Source of the DNA: Rodentibacter heidelbergensis
Lineage (GTDB): Bacteria > Pseudomonadota > Gammaproteobacteria > Enterobacterales > Pasteurellaceae
DNA length: 64,000 bases
Assembly: GCF_002000125.1 (NCBI RefSeq)
Contig: NZ_MLHH01000010.1
Location: 62,001 to 126,000 of the forward strand
Reading direction: 5' to 3'
In this document: in pieces, positions 19,763-29,519 of the stretch
Layout: the number at the start of each line of letters is the position of its first letter
How positions within the stretch are numbered: the stretch's first letter is position 1
Position numbers and translations under genes: made by a program
Notes under the pieces: generated by a model
The model's database searches: none
Seen by the model: the letters and a program-made list of their open reading frames with translations, nothing else
Told to the model about the DNA's origin: nothing

Positions 19763-20191
19763 ATGGCAAAAAAAGTCCAAGCCTACGTTAAGTTGCAAGT
19801 TGCAGCGGGTATGGCAAACCCATCACCACCGGTTGGTCCTGCATTAGGTCAACAAGGTGTGAACATTATGGAATTCTGTAAAGCATTCAACGCTCGTACT
19901 GAGAGCTTAGAAAAAGGTTTACCAATTCCTGTTGTGATCACGGTTTATGCAGACCGTTCATTTACCTTCGTTACAAAAACCCCACCGGCAGCCGTATTAT
20001 TGAAAAAAGCTGCAGGGATCAAGTCCGGTTCAGGTAAACCGAACAAAGATAAAGTAGGTAAAGTGACTTTAGATCAAATCCGTCAAATCGCTGAAACTAA
20101 AGCTGTTGATATGACCGGTGCGACTATTGAAACGAAAATGAAATCAATCGCTGGTACAGCTCGTTCTATGGGCTTAGTAGTGGAGGAATAA
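19763..20191 (+). CDS. rplK: 50S ribosomal protein L11
   Basis: Part of the ribosomal GTPase-associated centre. The 142 residues begin [20 protein letters not shown] and contain the proline-rich [19 protein letters not shown] segment and the C-terminal rRNA-binding half ([14 protein letters not shown]). RBS AGAGGAAAA precedes it. rplA follows after 4 bases. Codon use is biased, as for highly expressed genes. Confidence 0.98.
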   Translation: MAKKVQAYVKLQVAAGMANPSPPVGPALGQQGVNIMEFCKAFNARTESLEKGLPIPVVITVYADRSFTFVTKTPPAAVLLKKAAGIKSGSGKPNKDKVGKVTLDQIRQIAETKAVDMTGATIETKMKSIAGTARSMGLVVEE

Positions 20192-20195
20192 TACG

Positions 20196-20885
20196 ATGGC
20201 TAAATTGACTAAAAAAATGAAAGCAATCAAAGCTGGCGTAGATTCTACTAAAGCATATGAAATCAACGAAGCCATTGCATTGTTAAAACAATTCGCAACA
20301 GCTAAATTCGTTGAAAGCGTTGATGTCGCAGTAAACTTAGGTATCGATCCTCGTAAATCTGATCAAAACGTGCGTGGCGCAACCGTGTTACCACATGGTA
20401 CTGGCCGTGAAGTTCGTGTTGCTGTGTTCACCCAAGGTGCTAACGCAGATGCGGCTAAAGAAGCAGGTGCTGATTTAGTGGGTATGGAAGATTTAGCAGA
20501 GCAAATCAAAAAAGGCGAAATGAATTTCGATGTGGTTATCGCTTCACCTGATGCAATGCGTGTTGTTGGTCAATTAGGTCAAGTATTAGGCCCTCGTGGT
20601 TTAATGCCAAACCCTAAAGTTGGTACCGTAACACCAAACGTTGCAGAAGCAGTGAAAAATGCTAAATCTGGTCAGATCCGTTATCGTAACGATAAAAACG
20701 GTATCATCCACACCACAATTGGTAAAGCAAACTTCTCTGAAGCGCAATTAAAAGAAAACCTTCAAGCATTATTGGCTGCTTTAGCGAAAGCAAAACCAAG
20801 CACAGCAAAAGGTATCTTTATCAAGAAAGTTAGCATTTCTACCACCATGGGTGCAGGTGTTGCAGTTGATCAAACCTCACTATAA
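20196..20885 (+). CDS. rplA: 50S ribosomal protein L1
   Basis: Binds 23S rRNA at the L1 stalk and, in relatives, represses its own operon through the leader. The 229 residues include the signature [17 protein letters not shown] and [12 protein letters not shown]. Length is standard. It is followed by a terminator and mazG, not by rplJL, so the two halves of the usual rplKAJL cluster are separated here. Confidence 0.98.
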   Translation: MAKLTKKMKAIKAGVDSTKAYEINEAIALLKQFATAKFVESVDVAVNLGIDPRKSDQNVRGATVLPHGTGREVRVAVFTQGANADAAKEAGADLVGMEDLAEQIKKGEMNFDVVIASPDAMRVVGQLGQVLGPRGLMPNPKVGTVTPNVAEAVKNAKSGQIRYRNDKNGIIHTTIGKANFSEAQLKENLQALLAALAKAKPSTAKGIFIKKVSISTTMGAGVAVDQTSL

Positions 20886-20929
20886 TGGTGATAAAAACCT
20901 TATGAAATTCATAAGTGACGAATAAAATA

Positions 20930-20962
20930 TTGAGCTCTGTATATACAGGGCTCAAATTTTTT
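20930..20962 (+). terminator. Terminator after rplA
   Basis: TTGAGCTCTGT and ACAGGGCTCAA form an 11-bp stem (one T-G pair) with loop ATAT, followed by ATTTTTT. Confidence 0.88.
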
Positions 20963-21004
20963 GAGCTTAAGTCTATTCCCCCCCTTTTTACCTAGAGCTT
21001 ATTT

Positions 21005-21802
21005 ATGACATATTCAATTGAAGACTTCATCCGATTAATCGCACAGCTTCGCCATCCTGAAAAAGGTTGCCCTTGGGATTTAAAACAAAATTATGAATCA
21101 ATGATCCCTTGTCTTATCGAAGAAACCTATGAAGTGGTTGATGCCATTCAGAAAAAAGACATCCGCAATTTACGCGAAGAATTGGGCGATTTACTGCTCC
21201 AAGTGGTTTTCTTTAGTCAGCTCGCTTCAGAAGATCAGTATTTTAATTTTAATGATGTGTTAAATGACGTGGCCGAAAAAATTGTTCGCCGTCATCCACA
21301 TGTTTTTGCAGATGCGACAGCCGGAAATGAAGAGGAAGCCCTTGCCCGCTGGAATAGCATTAAAGCCTTAGAAAAATCCAAAACACAAAATCAATCCATT
21401 TTAGATAAAATTCCCTCTGCTTTTCCTACACTAATGAGAGCGCAAAAATTGCAGAAACAATGTTCAAAAATAGGTTTTGACTGGACTGAAATTTCCCCTG
21501 TTTTTGAAAAAATTGAAGAAGAATTGCAAGAAGTAAAAGAGGAAGTGAATAAAAATCCACAAAATAGGGAAAGTCTTGAAGAAGAAATCGGCGATTTGTT
21601 CTTTGCCACCGTCAATTTATCCCGTCACTTAAAATGCAATGCTGAAGAAAGCTTACGCAAAGCAAATCATAAGTTTGAACAACGTTTCCGTAAGGTTGAA
21701 CAAAAAGCCAAAGAAATGGGAAAAGAATTGACCGCACTTTCTTTAATCGAAATGGATGTGTTGTGGGATGAGGTAAAAAAAGAAGAGAAAATAGCGAGCT
21801 AA
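21005..21802 (+). CDS. mazG: Nucleoside triphosphate pyrophosphohydrolase MazG
   Basis: Hydrolyses NTPs to NMP and pyrophosphate, affecting (p)ppGpp levels and nucleotide hygiene. The 265 residues hold two MazG repeats. The first has [22 protein letters not shown] and [13 protein letters not shown] (about 20-75), and the second [11 protein letters not shown] and [13 protein letters not shown] (about 170-205). The acidic EExxE/EExxD metal ligands are intact in the first repeat. An uptake sequence near the end (21731-21740) encodes LTAL. Confidence 0.95.
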   Translation: MTYSIEDFIRLIAQLRHPEKGCPWDLKQNYESMIPCLIEETYEVVDAIQKKDIRNLREELGDLLLQVVFFSQLASEDQYFNFNDVLNDVAEKIVRRHPHVFADATAGNEEEALARWNSIKALEKSKTQNQSILDKIPSAFPTLMRAQKLQKQCSKIGFDWTEISPVFEKIEEELQEVKEEVNKNPQNRESLEEEIGDLFFATVNLSRHLKCNAEESLRKANHKFEQRFRKVEQKAKEMGKELTALSLIEMDVLWDEVKKEEKIAS

Positions 21803-21819
21803 TGCTCGCTATTTTTTAT
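21788..21819. terminator. Terminator between convergent mazG and deoC
   Basis: AATAGCGAGC and GCTCGCTATT form a 10-bp perfect stem with loop TAAT and a T6 tail. It overlaps the end of mazG. Confidence 0.85.
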
Positions 21820-21822
21820 GGT

Positions 21823-22494
21823 TTAATAATCGCTTTGTGTATGATTTTCCTCACCAATAATCGCAATGCTGGCACTGGCACCAATTCGTGTTGCGCCGGC
21901 ATCAATCATCGCTAAAGCAGTTTGGGTATCACGCACGCCACCGGAGGCTTTTACGCCGATATGTCCCACTGTTTTTTTCATGAGTGCCACATCTTCCACG
22001 GTTGCCCCACCTTTGCTAAATCCTGTAGAGGTTTTGACAAAGGCTACACCTAATTCTTTGCAGATTTCACAGGCTTTAACAATTTCATCTTTGGTGAGTA
22101 GGCAGGTTTCTAAAATGACTTTCAAAGGCACAGTATTACAAGCCTTCAATACTGCTTGGATATCTTCTTTTACCGCTTGCCATTGGTTCGATTTAATCCA
22201 GCCCACATTAATCACCATATCAATTTCGTTCGCCCCGGCTTTGATGGCTTCTTGGGTTTCAAAGGCTTTTACCGAGGTGAGATTAGCCCCAAGAGGAAAA
22301 CCCACAACAGTACAAATTTTCACGGCCGTTCCTGCCAATTTTTCTTTTGCTAAAGGGATATAACCCGAGTTGATACACACAGAATAAAAACCATATTTTA
22401 TGGCTTCATCACAAAGCGTTAAAATATCTTGCTCGTTTTTTTCAGCAGTCAATGCGGTGTGGTCGATATATTTTGCCAGCGTTTTACTGTCCAT
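21823..22494 (-). CDS. deoC: Deoxyribose-phosphate aldolase
   Basis: Cleaves 2-deoxyribose 5-phosphate to glyceraldehyde 3-phosphate and acetaldehyde in deoxynucleoside catabolism. The 223-residue length is that of the shorter DeoC subgroup rather than the 259-residue enterobacterial form. The Schiff-base lysine is in FVKTSTGF, and IKASGG-type sequence (HIGVKASGGVRD) supplies the second lysine. EIDMVINVGW is conserved. It stands alone, without other deo genes, next to the thioredoxin-like gene. Confidence 0.96.
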   Translation of the reverse strand: MDSKTLAKYIDHTALTAEKNEQDILTLCDEAIKYGFYSVCINSGYIPLAKEKLAGTAVKICTVVGFPLGANLTSVKAFETQEAIKAGANEIDMVINVGWIKSNQWQAVKEDIQAVLKACNTVPLKVILETCLLTKDEIVKACEICKELGVAFVKTSTGFSKGGATVEDVALMKKTVGHIGVKASGGVRDTQTALAMIDAGATRIGASASIAIIGEENHTQSDY

Positions 22495-22604
22495 TTTCCT
22501 TCTCCTTATAATGAAAATTTTGCCGAGCTATGATAACAAAATATGCTGAAAATTGACCGCACTTTTATGATAAATTATCGCTATTCTTTTTTATCGAGCC
22601 GATT

Positions 22605-23108
22605 ATGAAATTCACCGCCTTACTCAAAAATAGCGTTTCACTCCTATTTACCTTCATTATCGTCAGCCATCTTTTAGATGTTATCCGTCAACCTGAAATC
22701 CCGCCCGAAATCAATGCAACGGCACTCTATGATTTACAGGGCAATGGTTTTTTCCTCCCACAAATCCCCCAAGATAAACCCACATTGATTTATTTTTGGG
22801 GAACTTGGTGCGGGTATTGTCGATACACCTCACCTGCCATCAATGATCTGGCAAAAGAAGGGTACCCGGTGGTTTCGATAGCCTTACGTTCAGGAACGGA
22901 AAAAGAAGTTGGAGATTATTTAACCCAACACAATTATCGCTTCACCACAGTCAATGATCCCCAAGGGACTATCGCACAAAAATGGCAAGTGAATGTCACC
23001 CCTACGATCATCATTTTAAATAAAGGAAAAATGAGTCTTGCGACAACCGGGTGGACGAGCTATTGGGGGTTAAAAGTGCGGTTATTTTTCACTGAGTTTT
23101 TAAGTTAA
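22605..23108 (+). CDS. Membrane-anchored thioredoxin-like protein (ScsD/TlpA type)
   Basis: A 167-residue protein with an N-terminal hydrophobic anchor (about 8-26) and a periplasmic thioredoxin fold. The redox motif is C69-G-Y-C72 in FWGTWCGYC, with a cis-proline in VTPTIIIL. It resembles the TlpA/ScsD disulfide oxidoreductases, so it likely reduces or exchanges disulfides in the periplasm. Its partner is not evident. It lies upstream of hldD with no terminator obvious. An uptake sequence is at 23073-23082. Confidence 0.88.
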   Translation: MKFTALLKNSVSLLFTFIIVSHLLDVIRQPEIPPEINATALYDLQGNGFFLPQIPQDKPTLIYFWGTWCGYCRYTSPAINDLAKEGYPVVSIALRSGTEKEVGDYLTQHNYRFTTVNDPQGTIAQKWQVNVTPTIIILNKGKMSLATTGWTSYWGLKVRLFFTEFLS

Positions 23109-23186
23109 GGGCCGTGTGGCTTTTACCTTATTCTGAAAATCCATTACAATGACAACATATTTATACATCTAAAAAAGGACAAGATT

Positions 23187-24116
23187 ATGATTATAGTAAC
23201 CGGTGGCGCCGGCATGATTGGCAGCAACATTGTCAAAGCATTAAATGAAATGGGACGTAAAGATATTTTAGTCGTCGATAATTTAAAAGATGGGACGAAA
23301 TTTATTAATTTAGTGGATTTGGATATTGCCGATTATTGCGACAAAGAAGATTTTATCGCCTCTATTATTGCCGGTGATGATTTTGGTGAAATTGATGCAG
23401 TTTTCCATGAGGGCGCTTGTTCAGCCACCACAGAATGGGATGGCAAATATTTAATGCAAAACAATTATGAATATTCGAAAGAATTATTACATTATTGTGT
23501 CGATCGCCACATTCCGTTTTTTTATGCCTCCAGTGCCGCCACTTATGGCGGGCGTACCGAGAATTTTATTGAAAAACGAGAATTTGAAAGTCCGCTTAAT
23601 GCCTACGGCTACTCAAAATTCTTATTTGATGAATATGTGAGAAAAGTCTTACCGACAGCAAACTCACCGATTTGTGGCTTCAAATATTTCAATGTGTATG
23701 GGCCAAGAGAGCAACATAAAGGCTCCATGGCCAGTGTGGCATTCCACCTCAATAATCAAATGTTGAAAGGGGAAAATCCAAAATTATTTGCCGGCTCAGA
23801 AACCTTCTTGCGTGATTTTGTTTATGTGGAAGATGTGGCAAAAGTCAATATTTGGGCATGGCAAAATGGCATTTCCGGTATTTACAATCTGGGGACAGGC
23901 CGTGCGGAATCCTTCCAAGCGGTTGCCCAAGCGGTGATCAAATTCCACGGTAAAGGACACATTGAAACCATTCCTTTCCCTGATCATCTCAAATCCCGCT
24001 ATCAAACCTTTACTCAGGCGGATTTAACGGCATTACGCGCCGCCGGTTACAAAGGCGAATTTAAATCTGTTGCCGAAGGGACGGCTGAGTATATGGCATG
24101 GCTCAATAAAAAGTAA
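23187..24116 (+). CDS. hldD: ADP-L-glycero-D-manno-heptose-6-epimerase
   Basis: Last step of ADP-heptose synthesis for the LPS inner core (also called rfaD). The 309 residues begin with the nucleotide-binding [14 protein letters not shown], and contain the SDR-type YGYSKF active-site pair and [19 protein letters not shown], typical of HldD. It precedes the two heptosyltransferase genes, which use its product. Confidence 0.97.
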   Translation: MIIVTGGAGMIGSNIVKALNEMGRKDILVVDNLKDGTKFINLVDLDIADYCDKEDFIASIIAGDDFGEIDAVFHEGACSATTEWDGKYLMQNNYEYSKELLHYCVDRHIPFFYASSAATYGGRTENFIEKREFESPLNAYGYSKFLFDEYVRKVLPTANSPICGFKYFNVYGPREQHKGSMASVAFHLNNQMLKGENPKLFAGSETFLRDFVYVEDVAKVNIWAWQNGISGIYNLGTGRAESFQAVAQAVIKFHGKGHIETIPFPDHLKSRYQTFTQADLTALRAAGYKGEFKSVAEGTAEYMAWLNKK

Positions 24117-24169
24117 TCGATGATGAGTTAAATATATTGGGATAGTTAGAAAACAAAGTGCGGTGAAAT

Positions 24170-25216
24170 ATGAATATTCTCGTTATCGGCCCCTCTTGGG
24201 TAGGCGACATGATGATGTCGCACAGTTTGTATCAACAACTCAAAATCCAATATCCTCAATGTAATATTGATGTAATGGCACCGAATTGGTGTAAACCGTT
24301 GCTCGCCCGTATGCCGGAGGTTCGAAATGCCCTTGAAATGCCTTTAGGGCACGGTGCATTGGCACTCGGTACACGTTATCGTTTAGGGAAAAGTCTCCGT
24401 CATCAATATGATATGGCCATTGTTTTACCCAACTCATTAAAATCTGCTTTTATTCCCTTTTTCGCCAACATTCCTTTACGACGTGGCTGGAAAGGGGAAA
24501 GCCGCTATCTTTTATTAAATGATTTGCGATCCAACAAAAAAGAGTACCCGATGATGGTGCAACGTTATGTTGCGCTCGCCTTTGAAAAAAATCGTGTTCC
24601 AAAAGCAGCAACGATTCCGGTATTAACGCCTTATTTAACCGTCAATCAAACACAGCAGGCAGAAACCTTAAAAACCTTTGAAAAACAGACCGCACTTTTA
24701 GCAGACCGCCCGATTATCGGCTTTTGCCCCGGGGCGGAATTTGGGCCTGCAAAACGTTGGCCTCATTATCATTATGCGAAACTGGCGGAAATGCTCATTG
24801 AGCGAGGTTATGCAATAGAAATTTTCGGTTCGCCGAAAGATGTGGAAGCCGGAGAAAGCATCCGCAACGCCTTACCGCAAGCACAGCAAGTGTTTTGTTT
24901 AAATTTAGCCGGGCAAACCAATCTCAATCAAGCGGTTGATCTCATTGCAAATTGTACGGCGGTGGTGAGCAATGACAGCGGTTTAATGCATATCGCCGCC
25001 GCAACCCAACGTCCACTCATTGCCCTTTACGGCCCAACCAGCCCAACTTATACCCCACCACTTTCCGATAAAGCGGTGATTATTCGGTTAATTGAGGGGG
25101 ATTTAATCAAAGTGCGGAAAAGTAAAGACAGTGCAGAGGGATATCATCAAAGTTTGATCGATATTACACCTCAAAAGGTGATAGAAAAATTGGATGAATT
25201 ATTAGCAAAATCATGA
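24170..25216 (+). CDS. waaF: ADP-heptose:LPS heptosyltransferase II
   Basis: Glycosyltransferase family 9 enzyme adding the second heptose to the LPS inner core at the inner membrane. The 348 residues begin NILVIGPSWVGDMMMSHSLY, with the later CPGAEFGPAKRWP and VVSNDSGLMHIAAA motifs that bind ADP-heptose. Its stop overlaps the waaC start by four bases (ATGA). A uptake sequence lies just upstream (24155-24164) and another inside (24689-24698). Confidence 0.96.
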   Translation: MNILVIGPSWVGDMMMSHSLYQQLKIQYPQCNIDVMAPNWCKPLLARMPEVRNALEMPLGHGALALGTRYRLGKSLRHQYDMAIVLPNSLKSAFIPFFANIPLRRGWKGESRYLLLNDLRSNKKEYPMMVQRYVALAFEKNRVPKAATIPVLTPYLTVNQTQQAETLKTFEKQTALLADRPIIGFCPGAEFGPAKRWPHYHYAKLAEMLIERGYAIEIFGSPKDVEAGESIRNALPQAQQVFCLNLAGQTNLNQAVDLIANCTAVVSNDSGLMHIAAATQRPLIALYGPTSPTYTPPLSDKAVIIRLIEGDLIKVRKSKDSAEGYHQSLIDITPQKVIEKLDELLAKS

Positions 25217-26172
25217 AAATTTGTTTAGTAAAAACCTCCTCAATGGGCGATGTTATCCACACCCTGCCGGCCTTAACAGACGCCCTTCAGGCTATACCAA
25301 ACTTGCAAGTCGATTGGGTGGTAGAGGAAGCTTTTGCAGAAATTCCCCAATGGCACCCTGCAGTAAACCAAGTGATCCCTATTGCTCTTCGCCGTTGGCG
25401 AAAATCCCCTTTTTCAGCCAACACGAGGAAGGAATGGAAAACCTACCGCACGCGCCTTCAACAATCCCACTATGATGCCGTGATTGATGCTCAAGGATTA
25501 TTAAAAAGTGCTTTTTTCGCTACCCGCCTGCCCCATGGCATGAAGCATGGCTATGATCGCCACAGTATCCGAGAGCCTATCGCCTCATTCTTCTATGATA
25601 AAAAATATGCCATTTCCTATCAGCAACATGCGGTGGAGCGTATTCGACAACTCTTTGCGCTCAGCCTAAATTATGCATTGCCGACTTCGCAAGGTGATTA
25701 TGGTATCGCACAGCATTTTGCCTCCACCACACCCTCTCTCATAGAACCTTATGTGATTTTTTTTCATTCCACCACCCGAGAGGATAAACATTGGCCTGAA
25801 CAGGAATGGCAAAATTTAATCGAAAAAATGACCGCACTTTCCCTGCAAATCCGTTTACCTTGGGGCAATGAAAGGGAACAAGCCCGAGCAGTGCGTTTAG
25901 CTCAAGGTAACACCAATGTAGTAGTGCTTCCCCGATTATCCTTAAGCGAACTTGCACAGCAAATTGCCACTTCGCAAGCCGTCGTTTCTGTTGATACGGG
26001 ATTAGCGCATTTAACCGCCGCCTTAGATAAACCCAACATCACACTTTATGGTGCAACGGATCCTAAACTCATTGGCTGTTATGGTAAAAACCAACATTAT
26101 CTCTCTGCGAATTCCATGAATAACATTTCTGCGCCGCAGGTTTTTGAACTTCTTAATACCTTAATGAGCTAA
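25213..26172 (+). CDS. waaC: LPS heptosyltransferase I
   Basis: Adds the first heptose to Kdo of the LPS inner core. The 319 residues open KICLVKTSSMGDVIHTLPAL and include VDWVVEEAFAEIPQWHPAV, IPIALRRWRK and VVSVDTGLAHLTAAL, which match WaaC (RfaC) rather than WaaF. It overlaps waaF by 4 bases, forming hldD-waaF-waaC. In H. influenzae, as I recall, these genes are not all adjacent. An uptake sequence is at 25831-25840. Confidence 0.94.
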   Translation: MKICLVKTSSMGDVIHTLPALTDALQAIPNLQVDWVVEEAFAEIPQWHPAVNQVIPIALRRWRKSPFSANTRKEWKTYRTRLQQSHYDAVIDAQGLLKSAFFATRLPHGMKHGYDRHSIREPIASFFYDKKYAISYQQHAVERIRQLFALSLNYALPTSQGDYGIAQHFASTTPSLIEPYVIFFHSTTREDKHWPEQEWQNLIEKMTALSLQIRLPWGNEREQARAVRLAQGNTNVVVLPRLSLSELAQQIATSQAVVSVDTGLAHLTAALDKPNITLYGATDPKLIGCYGKNQHYLSANSMNNISAPQVFELLNTLMS

Positions 26173-26294
26173 AACAAAACCGGAATATTCTTTTTAGTTA
26201 TAAAATAGATTAAAAATTGCTTGATTACCACCGCTTGAACAGATAAACTCCAAAAGTTCAATTTTCCTCCCTGTTTTTTTATAAGGAATGTATT

Positions 26295-27401
26295 ATGAAA
26301 AAAACACTTCTTGCATTAACCGTAGCAGCCTTCGCTGCAGGTTCAGCCCAAGCTTACCAATTCAACATTGAAGAAACCGGTACTGAAATAGATTTCAGCG
26401 GTTCACTTCGTTTGAAATGGGAAAGTACATCAAATAAAAAAAACTATGTAAATGGCGCAGAAACCAAAGAGCATATCAATCATGCTGTGGATAACAATGG
26501 TTCACGTTTTGGCTTCAAAGTAAAACAAAATCTTGGCGGTGATTTCTATGCGCTAGGTCGTGTTGAGTGGCGTTTCCGTGGTGAGGCTGCATCACAACAT
26601 GATTTTGATCATATTTATACCCGTCAGCTTTACGCCGGTTTTGGTCATAAACGATTCGGTGAATTGGTTTACGGTAATATGACAACAATCACTGATGAAG
26701 TGAAACAAACCGATTTGCCGAACACCTATAGCTTATCCGATGGTTTATTAAATTCCGTAGCCCGCCGCGTACTTCAATATACCTATCGCGGTAACTATGG
26801 TGATAATAAAGTAAAATTTGGCGTGTACTACGGTGGTGCAAGTAAACGTGATAATACAAATTTAGACTTAAAAAATCACCGTAAAAATGTGTGGGGTACC
26901 GCATTTATTTTCAATCACAAAATTGATGATATCCAAAATTTCACTGTTGCAACCGGGTTTACTCGTGAAATTTCCGAAAATCAATCGATTGCACCATCAT
27001 TCTCACAAAACGCCTATGCGCTAGGCTTAGCTTATAATTTTGCTCACACCACTTATGGTTTGGATATTGAGCAACAAGTAACCAAAAATAAAGGGGCAAT
27101 TGGCAATAAACAAACTAAAAATGAAGTTCGTGCCGTTGTTCGTCAAGGGTTGAATGAAGATTGGAATGTTTATGCGATGTACGCTTATAAAACAGATAAG
27201 GAAGAACCAGCTTCCGGTTTAGAAACCAAGACGACAAAACGTCAATTTATGGTGGGAACCGAATATTATCTTTATCAGCAGGGTTCTCTGAAAGTAAAAC
27301 CATTCTTAGAATGGCAAGCGACACGCACAAAATATGAAAATAGAAGTGTTGATCGTAGCCGTGATTTAAAAACAGTCATTGGTTTACGAGCATACTGGTA
27401 A
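26295..27401 (+). CDS. General porin (OmpP2-like)
   Basis: Outer-membrane trimeric porin for small solutes. The 368-residue precursor has a signal peptide (MKKTLLALTVAAFAAGSAQA), then a beta-barrel with alternating hydrophobic strands, the early FSGSLRLKWES strand, RVEWRFRG, and a final strand ending in aromatic-rich LRAYW. It resembles Pasteurellaceae OmpP2-type porins; surface loops vary, so orthology to a named porin is uncertain. RBS AAGGAATG precedes it and its own terminator follows. Confidence 0.9.
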   Translation: MKKTLLALTVAAFAAGSAQAYQFNIEETGTEIDFSGSLRLKWESTSNKKNYVNGAETKEHINHAVDNNGSRFGFKVKQNLGGDFYALGRVEWRFRGEAASQHDFDHIYTRQLYAGFGHKRFGELVYGNMTTITDEVKQTDLPNTYSLSDGLLNSVARRVLQYTYRGNYGDNKVKFGVYYGGASKRDNTNLDLKNHRKNVWGTAFIFNHKIDDIQNFTVATGFTREISENQSIAPSFSQNAYALGLAYNFAHTTYGLDIEQQVTKNKGAIGNKQTKNEVRAVVRQGLNEDWNVYAMYAYKTDKEEPASGLETKTTKRQFMVGTEYYLYQQGSLKVKPFLEWQATRTKYENRSVDRSRDLKTVIGLRAYW

Positions 27402-27419
27402 TCATTAAATTTATCTCTT

Positions 27420-27449
27420 AAAGCGAGTCAGAAATGGCTCGCTTTTTCT
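27420..27449 (+). terminator. Terminator after porin gene
   Basis: AAAGCGAG and CTCGCTTT arms (extended by a G-T pair) with a T5 tail. Confidence 0.85.
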
Positions 27450-27631
27450 TTGGGATTGTAATTGTCTAAAATGCCCCCATAATAAAGCCCAAGCTAAAAG
27501 TGCGGTGGCGATTATTCATCAATCACTAAAGTGATTTATTCACGCCTTTGGTGCTGTTGGGCAGACCCCTGTTCAAAACACCTTATTTTTTGACCGCACT
27601 TTTTAGTTCACTAAAATTAAAGGAACAAACA

Positions 27632-28507
27632 ATGAATGACACACAAGACAATGACAAACTTTACCGCTATCTTTTCCAAAATCGTGCCGTTCGTGGGGAA
27701 TGGGTACGCCTAAATCAAAGCTTTGCCGATACTTTAAATACTCATCATTATCCAGAACCCATACAAAATTTGTTGGGTGAAATGATGGTCGCCACCACAT
27801 TACTCACGGCAACATTAAAATTTGAAGGGAATATCACCGTACAAATTCAAGGTGACGGCCCCCTTCGATTGGCATTAGTCAATGGCAACGATCAGCAACA
27901 AATTCGTGCTTTAGCACGCGTGGAAGGGGAAATATCACCTGAAATGACCTTGCATGAGATGATCGGCAAAGGGGTATTAGTGATCACCATTGCTCCCAAA
28001 GAGGGTGAGCGTTATCAAGGGGTAATCGGATTAGATAAACCCACCATTACCGAATGTTTGGAAGATTATTTTGCCCGTTCTGAGCAACTTCAAACCCAGT
28101 TAATTATTCGCACAGGGGCGTATGCCGGCAAACCGGTGGCGGCAGGAATGTTATTGCAAATTATGCCGGATGGTGAAGGCTCGCCAGAGGATTTTGAACA
28201 TCTCGCCACTTTAGCGGCAACAGCAAAAAACGAAGAACTCTTCGGCTTACCAGCAGAAGAAATGCTCTATCGTCTTTACCATGAAGAAACGGTGGAAGTA
28301 TATGAACCACAAAACATTCAGTTTTTCTGTGGTTGCTCCGCTGAACGTTCAGGCGCTGCCCTCTTATTAATTCCTGAGGCAGAGATTGATGAAATTTTGG
28401 AAGAACACAAAGGCAGTATTGATATGCAATGCGAATGTTGTGGCACCCATTATTTCTTTAATAAAGAAGCCATTAATAAATTAAAAGCAAACGCACAGGC
28501 AGAATAG
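27632..28507 (+). CDS. hslO: Hsp33 redox-regulated chaperone HslO
   Basis: Holding chaperone activated by oxidation. I used ATG 27632 (MNDTQDNDKLYRYLFQN) after AAAGGAAC; an upstream extension is non-homologous. The 291 residues include the family opening and the C-terminal zinc switch FFCGCSAER (CxC) with QCECCGTHY (containing CxxC). Uptake sequences lie just upstream at 27497-27506 and 27593-27602. Confidence 0.96.
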   Translation: MNDTQDNDKLYRYLFQNRAVRGEWVRLNQSFADTLNTHHYPEPIQNLLGEMMVATTLLTATLKFEGNITVQIQGDGPLRLALVNGNDQQQIRALARVEGEISPEMTLHEMIGKGVLVITIAPKEGERYQGVIGLDKPTITECLEDYFARSEQLQTQLIIRTGAYAGKPVAAGMLLQIMPDGEGSPEDFEHLATLAATAKNEELFGLPAEEMLYRLYHEETVEVYEPQNIQFFCGCSAERSGAALLLIPEAEIDEILEEHKGSIDMQCECCGTHYFFNKEAINKLKANAQAE

Positions 28508-28508
28508 C

Positions 28509-28537
28509 AAAAATCCCCGTTTATGCGGGGATTTTTC
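28509..28537 (+). terminator. Terminator after hslO
   Basis: AAAAATCCCCG and CGGGGATTTTT form an 11-bp perfect stem with loop TTTATG. Confidence 0.9.
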
Positions 28538-28564
28538 TAAAGTGCGGTTAAATTCCGCTTTGTT

Positions 28565-29410
28565 TTATTCCGGCGTAATCCATTCCACCGTCCATCTGCC
28601 GGTTCCTTCCGGTATAAGGGTTTTCGCTAAATAAGGCAAAATGGCTTTCATTTGGTTTTCTAATGTCCAAGGCGGGTTAATCACAATCATACCGCTTGCG
28701 GTCATTCCTCTCTGCTCGCTATCCGGGCGAACAGCTAATTCGATTTTTAGAATTTTCCGAATACCGGTGGCTTCCAATCCTTTAAAAATCCGTTTCGTTT
28801 GTTGGCGTAGCACCACGGGATACCAAATGGCATAAGTCCCGGTGGCAAAACGTTTATAGCCCTCCTCAATAGCTTTAACCACTAAATCGTAATCTTCTTT
28901 AAGCTCATAAGGAGGATCAATTAGTACAAGCCCACGGCGTTCTTTCGGTGGCAGGGTGGCTTTAAGCTGTTGGAAACCGTTATCACGTTTTACGCTGATA
29001 TTTTTAAATTCTTTAAAATTATTTCGTAATAATGGGAAATCGCTAGGGTGTAATTCAGTCAGCAACGCACGATCTTGTGGGCGTAATAATTGTGCGGCAA
29101 TCATTGGCGAACCGGCGTAATAACGCAGGGCCTTTCCGCCATAATTGAGCCTTTTAATTAATTCCACATAACGGCCTACCGCTTCCGGTAAATCCGTTTG
29201 TTCCCACAAACGCCCAATGCCCTCTTTGTATTCCCCGGTTTTTTCCGCCTCATCCGAGGATAAACGATAACGCCCCACGCCCGAGTGCGTATCCAAATAA
29301 TAAAACCCTTTTTCTTTCAGTTTCATGCTTTCCAAAATGAGCATAAGCACAAGATGTTTTAACACATCGGCATGATTGCCGGCATGAAAGGAATGGCGAT
29401 AACTCAGCAT
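28565..29410 (-). CDS. rlmJ: 23S rRNA (adenine(2030)-N6)-methyltransferase RlmJ
   Basis: Methylates A2030 of 23S rRNA using S-adenosylmethionine. The 281 residues begin MLSYRHSFHAGNHADVLKH, characteristic of the YhiR/RlmJ family, and the catalytic DPPY motif is in LVLIDPPYELKEDY. Homologues matter for using external DNA as a nutrient in E. coli (the ComJ name). Here it is near the competence operon, downstream of mrcA. Confidence 0.95.
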   Translation of the reverse strand: MLSYRHSFHAGNHADVLKHLVLMLILESMKLKEKGFYYLDTHSGVGRYRLSSDEAEKTGEYKEGIGRLWEQTDLPEAVGRYVELIKRLNYGGKALRYYAGSPMIAAQLLRPQDRALLTELHPSDFPLLRNNFKEFKNISVKRDNGFQQLKATLPPKERRGLVLIDPPYELKEDYDLVVKAIEEGYKRFATGTYAIWYPVVLRQQTKRIFKGLEATGIRKILKIELAVRPDSEQRGMTASGMIVINPPWTLENQMKAILPYLAKTLIPEGTGRWTVEWITPE

Positions 29411-29461
29411 AGTTGTCCTTTTTCGTTAAAAAGTGCGGTCAAAATTCACCGCATTTTAGAT

Positions 29462-29493
29462 AAATAAACCTTGCACAGAGCGTACAAGGTTTA
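29462..29493 (-). terminator. Terminator after mrcA
   Basis: AAACCTTG and CAAGGTTT arms with an 11-base loop; on the minus strand the stem is followed by ATTTATCT. An 8-bp stem, so moderate strength. Confidence 0.6.
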
Positions 29494-29519
29494 TTGGTTT
29501 GCAACATCATCCCTGATGA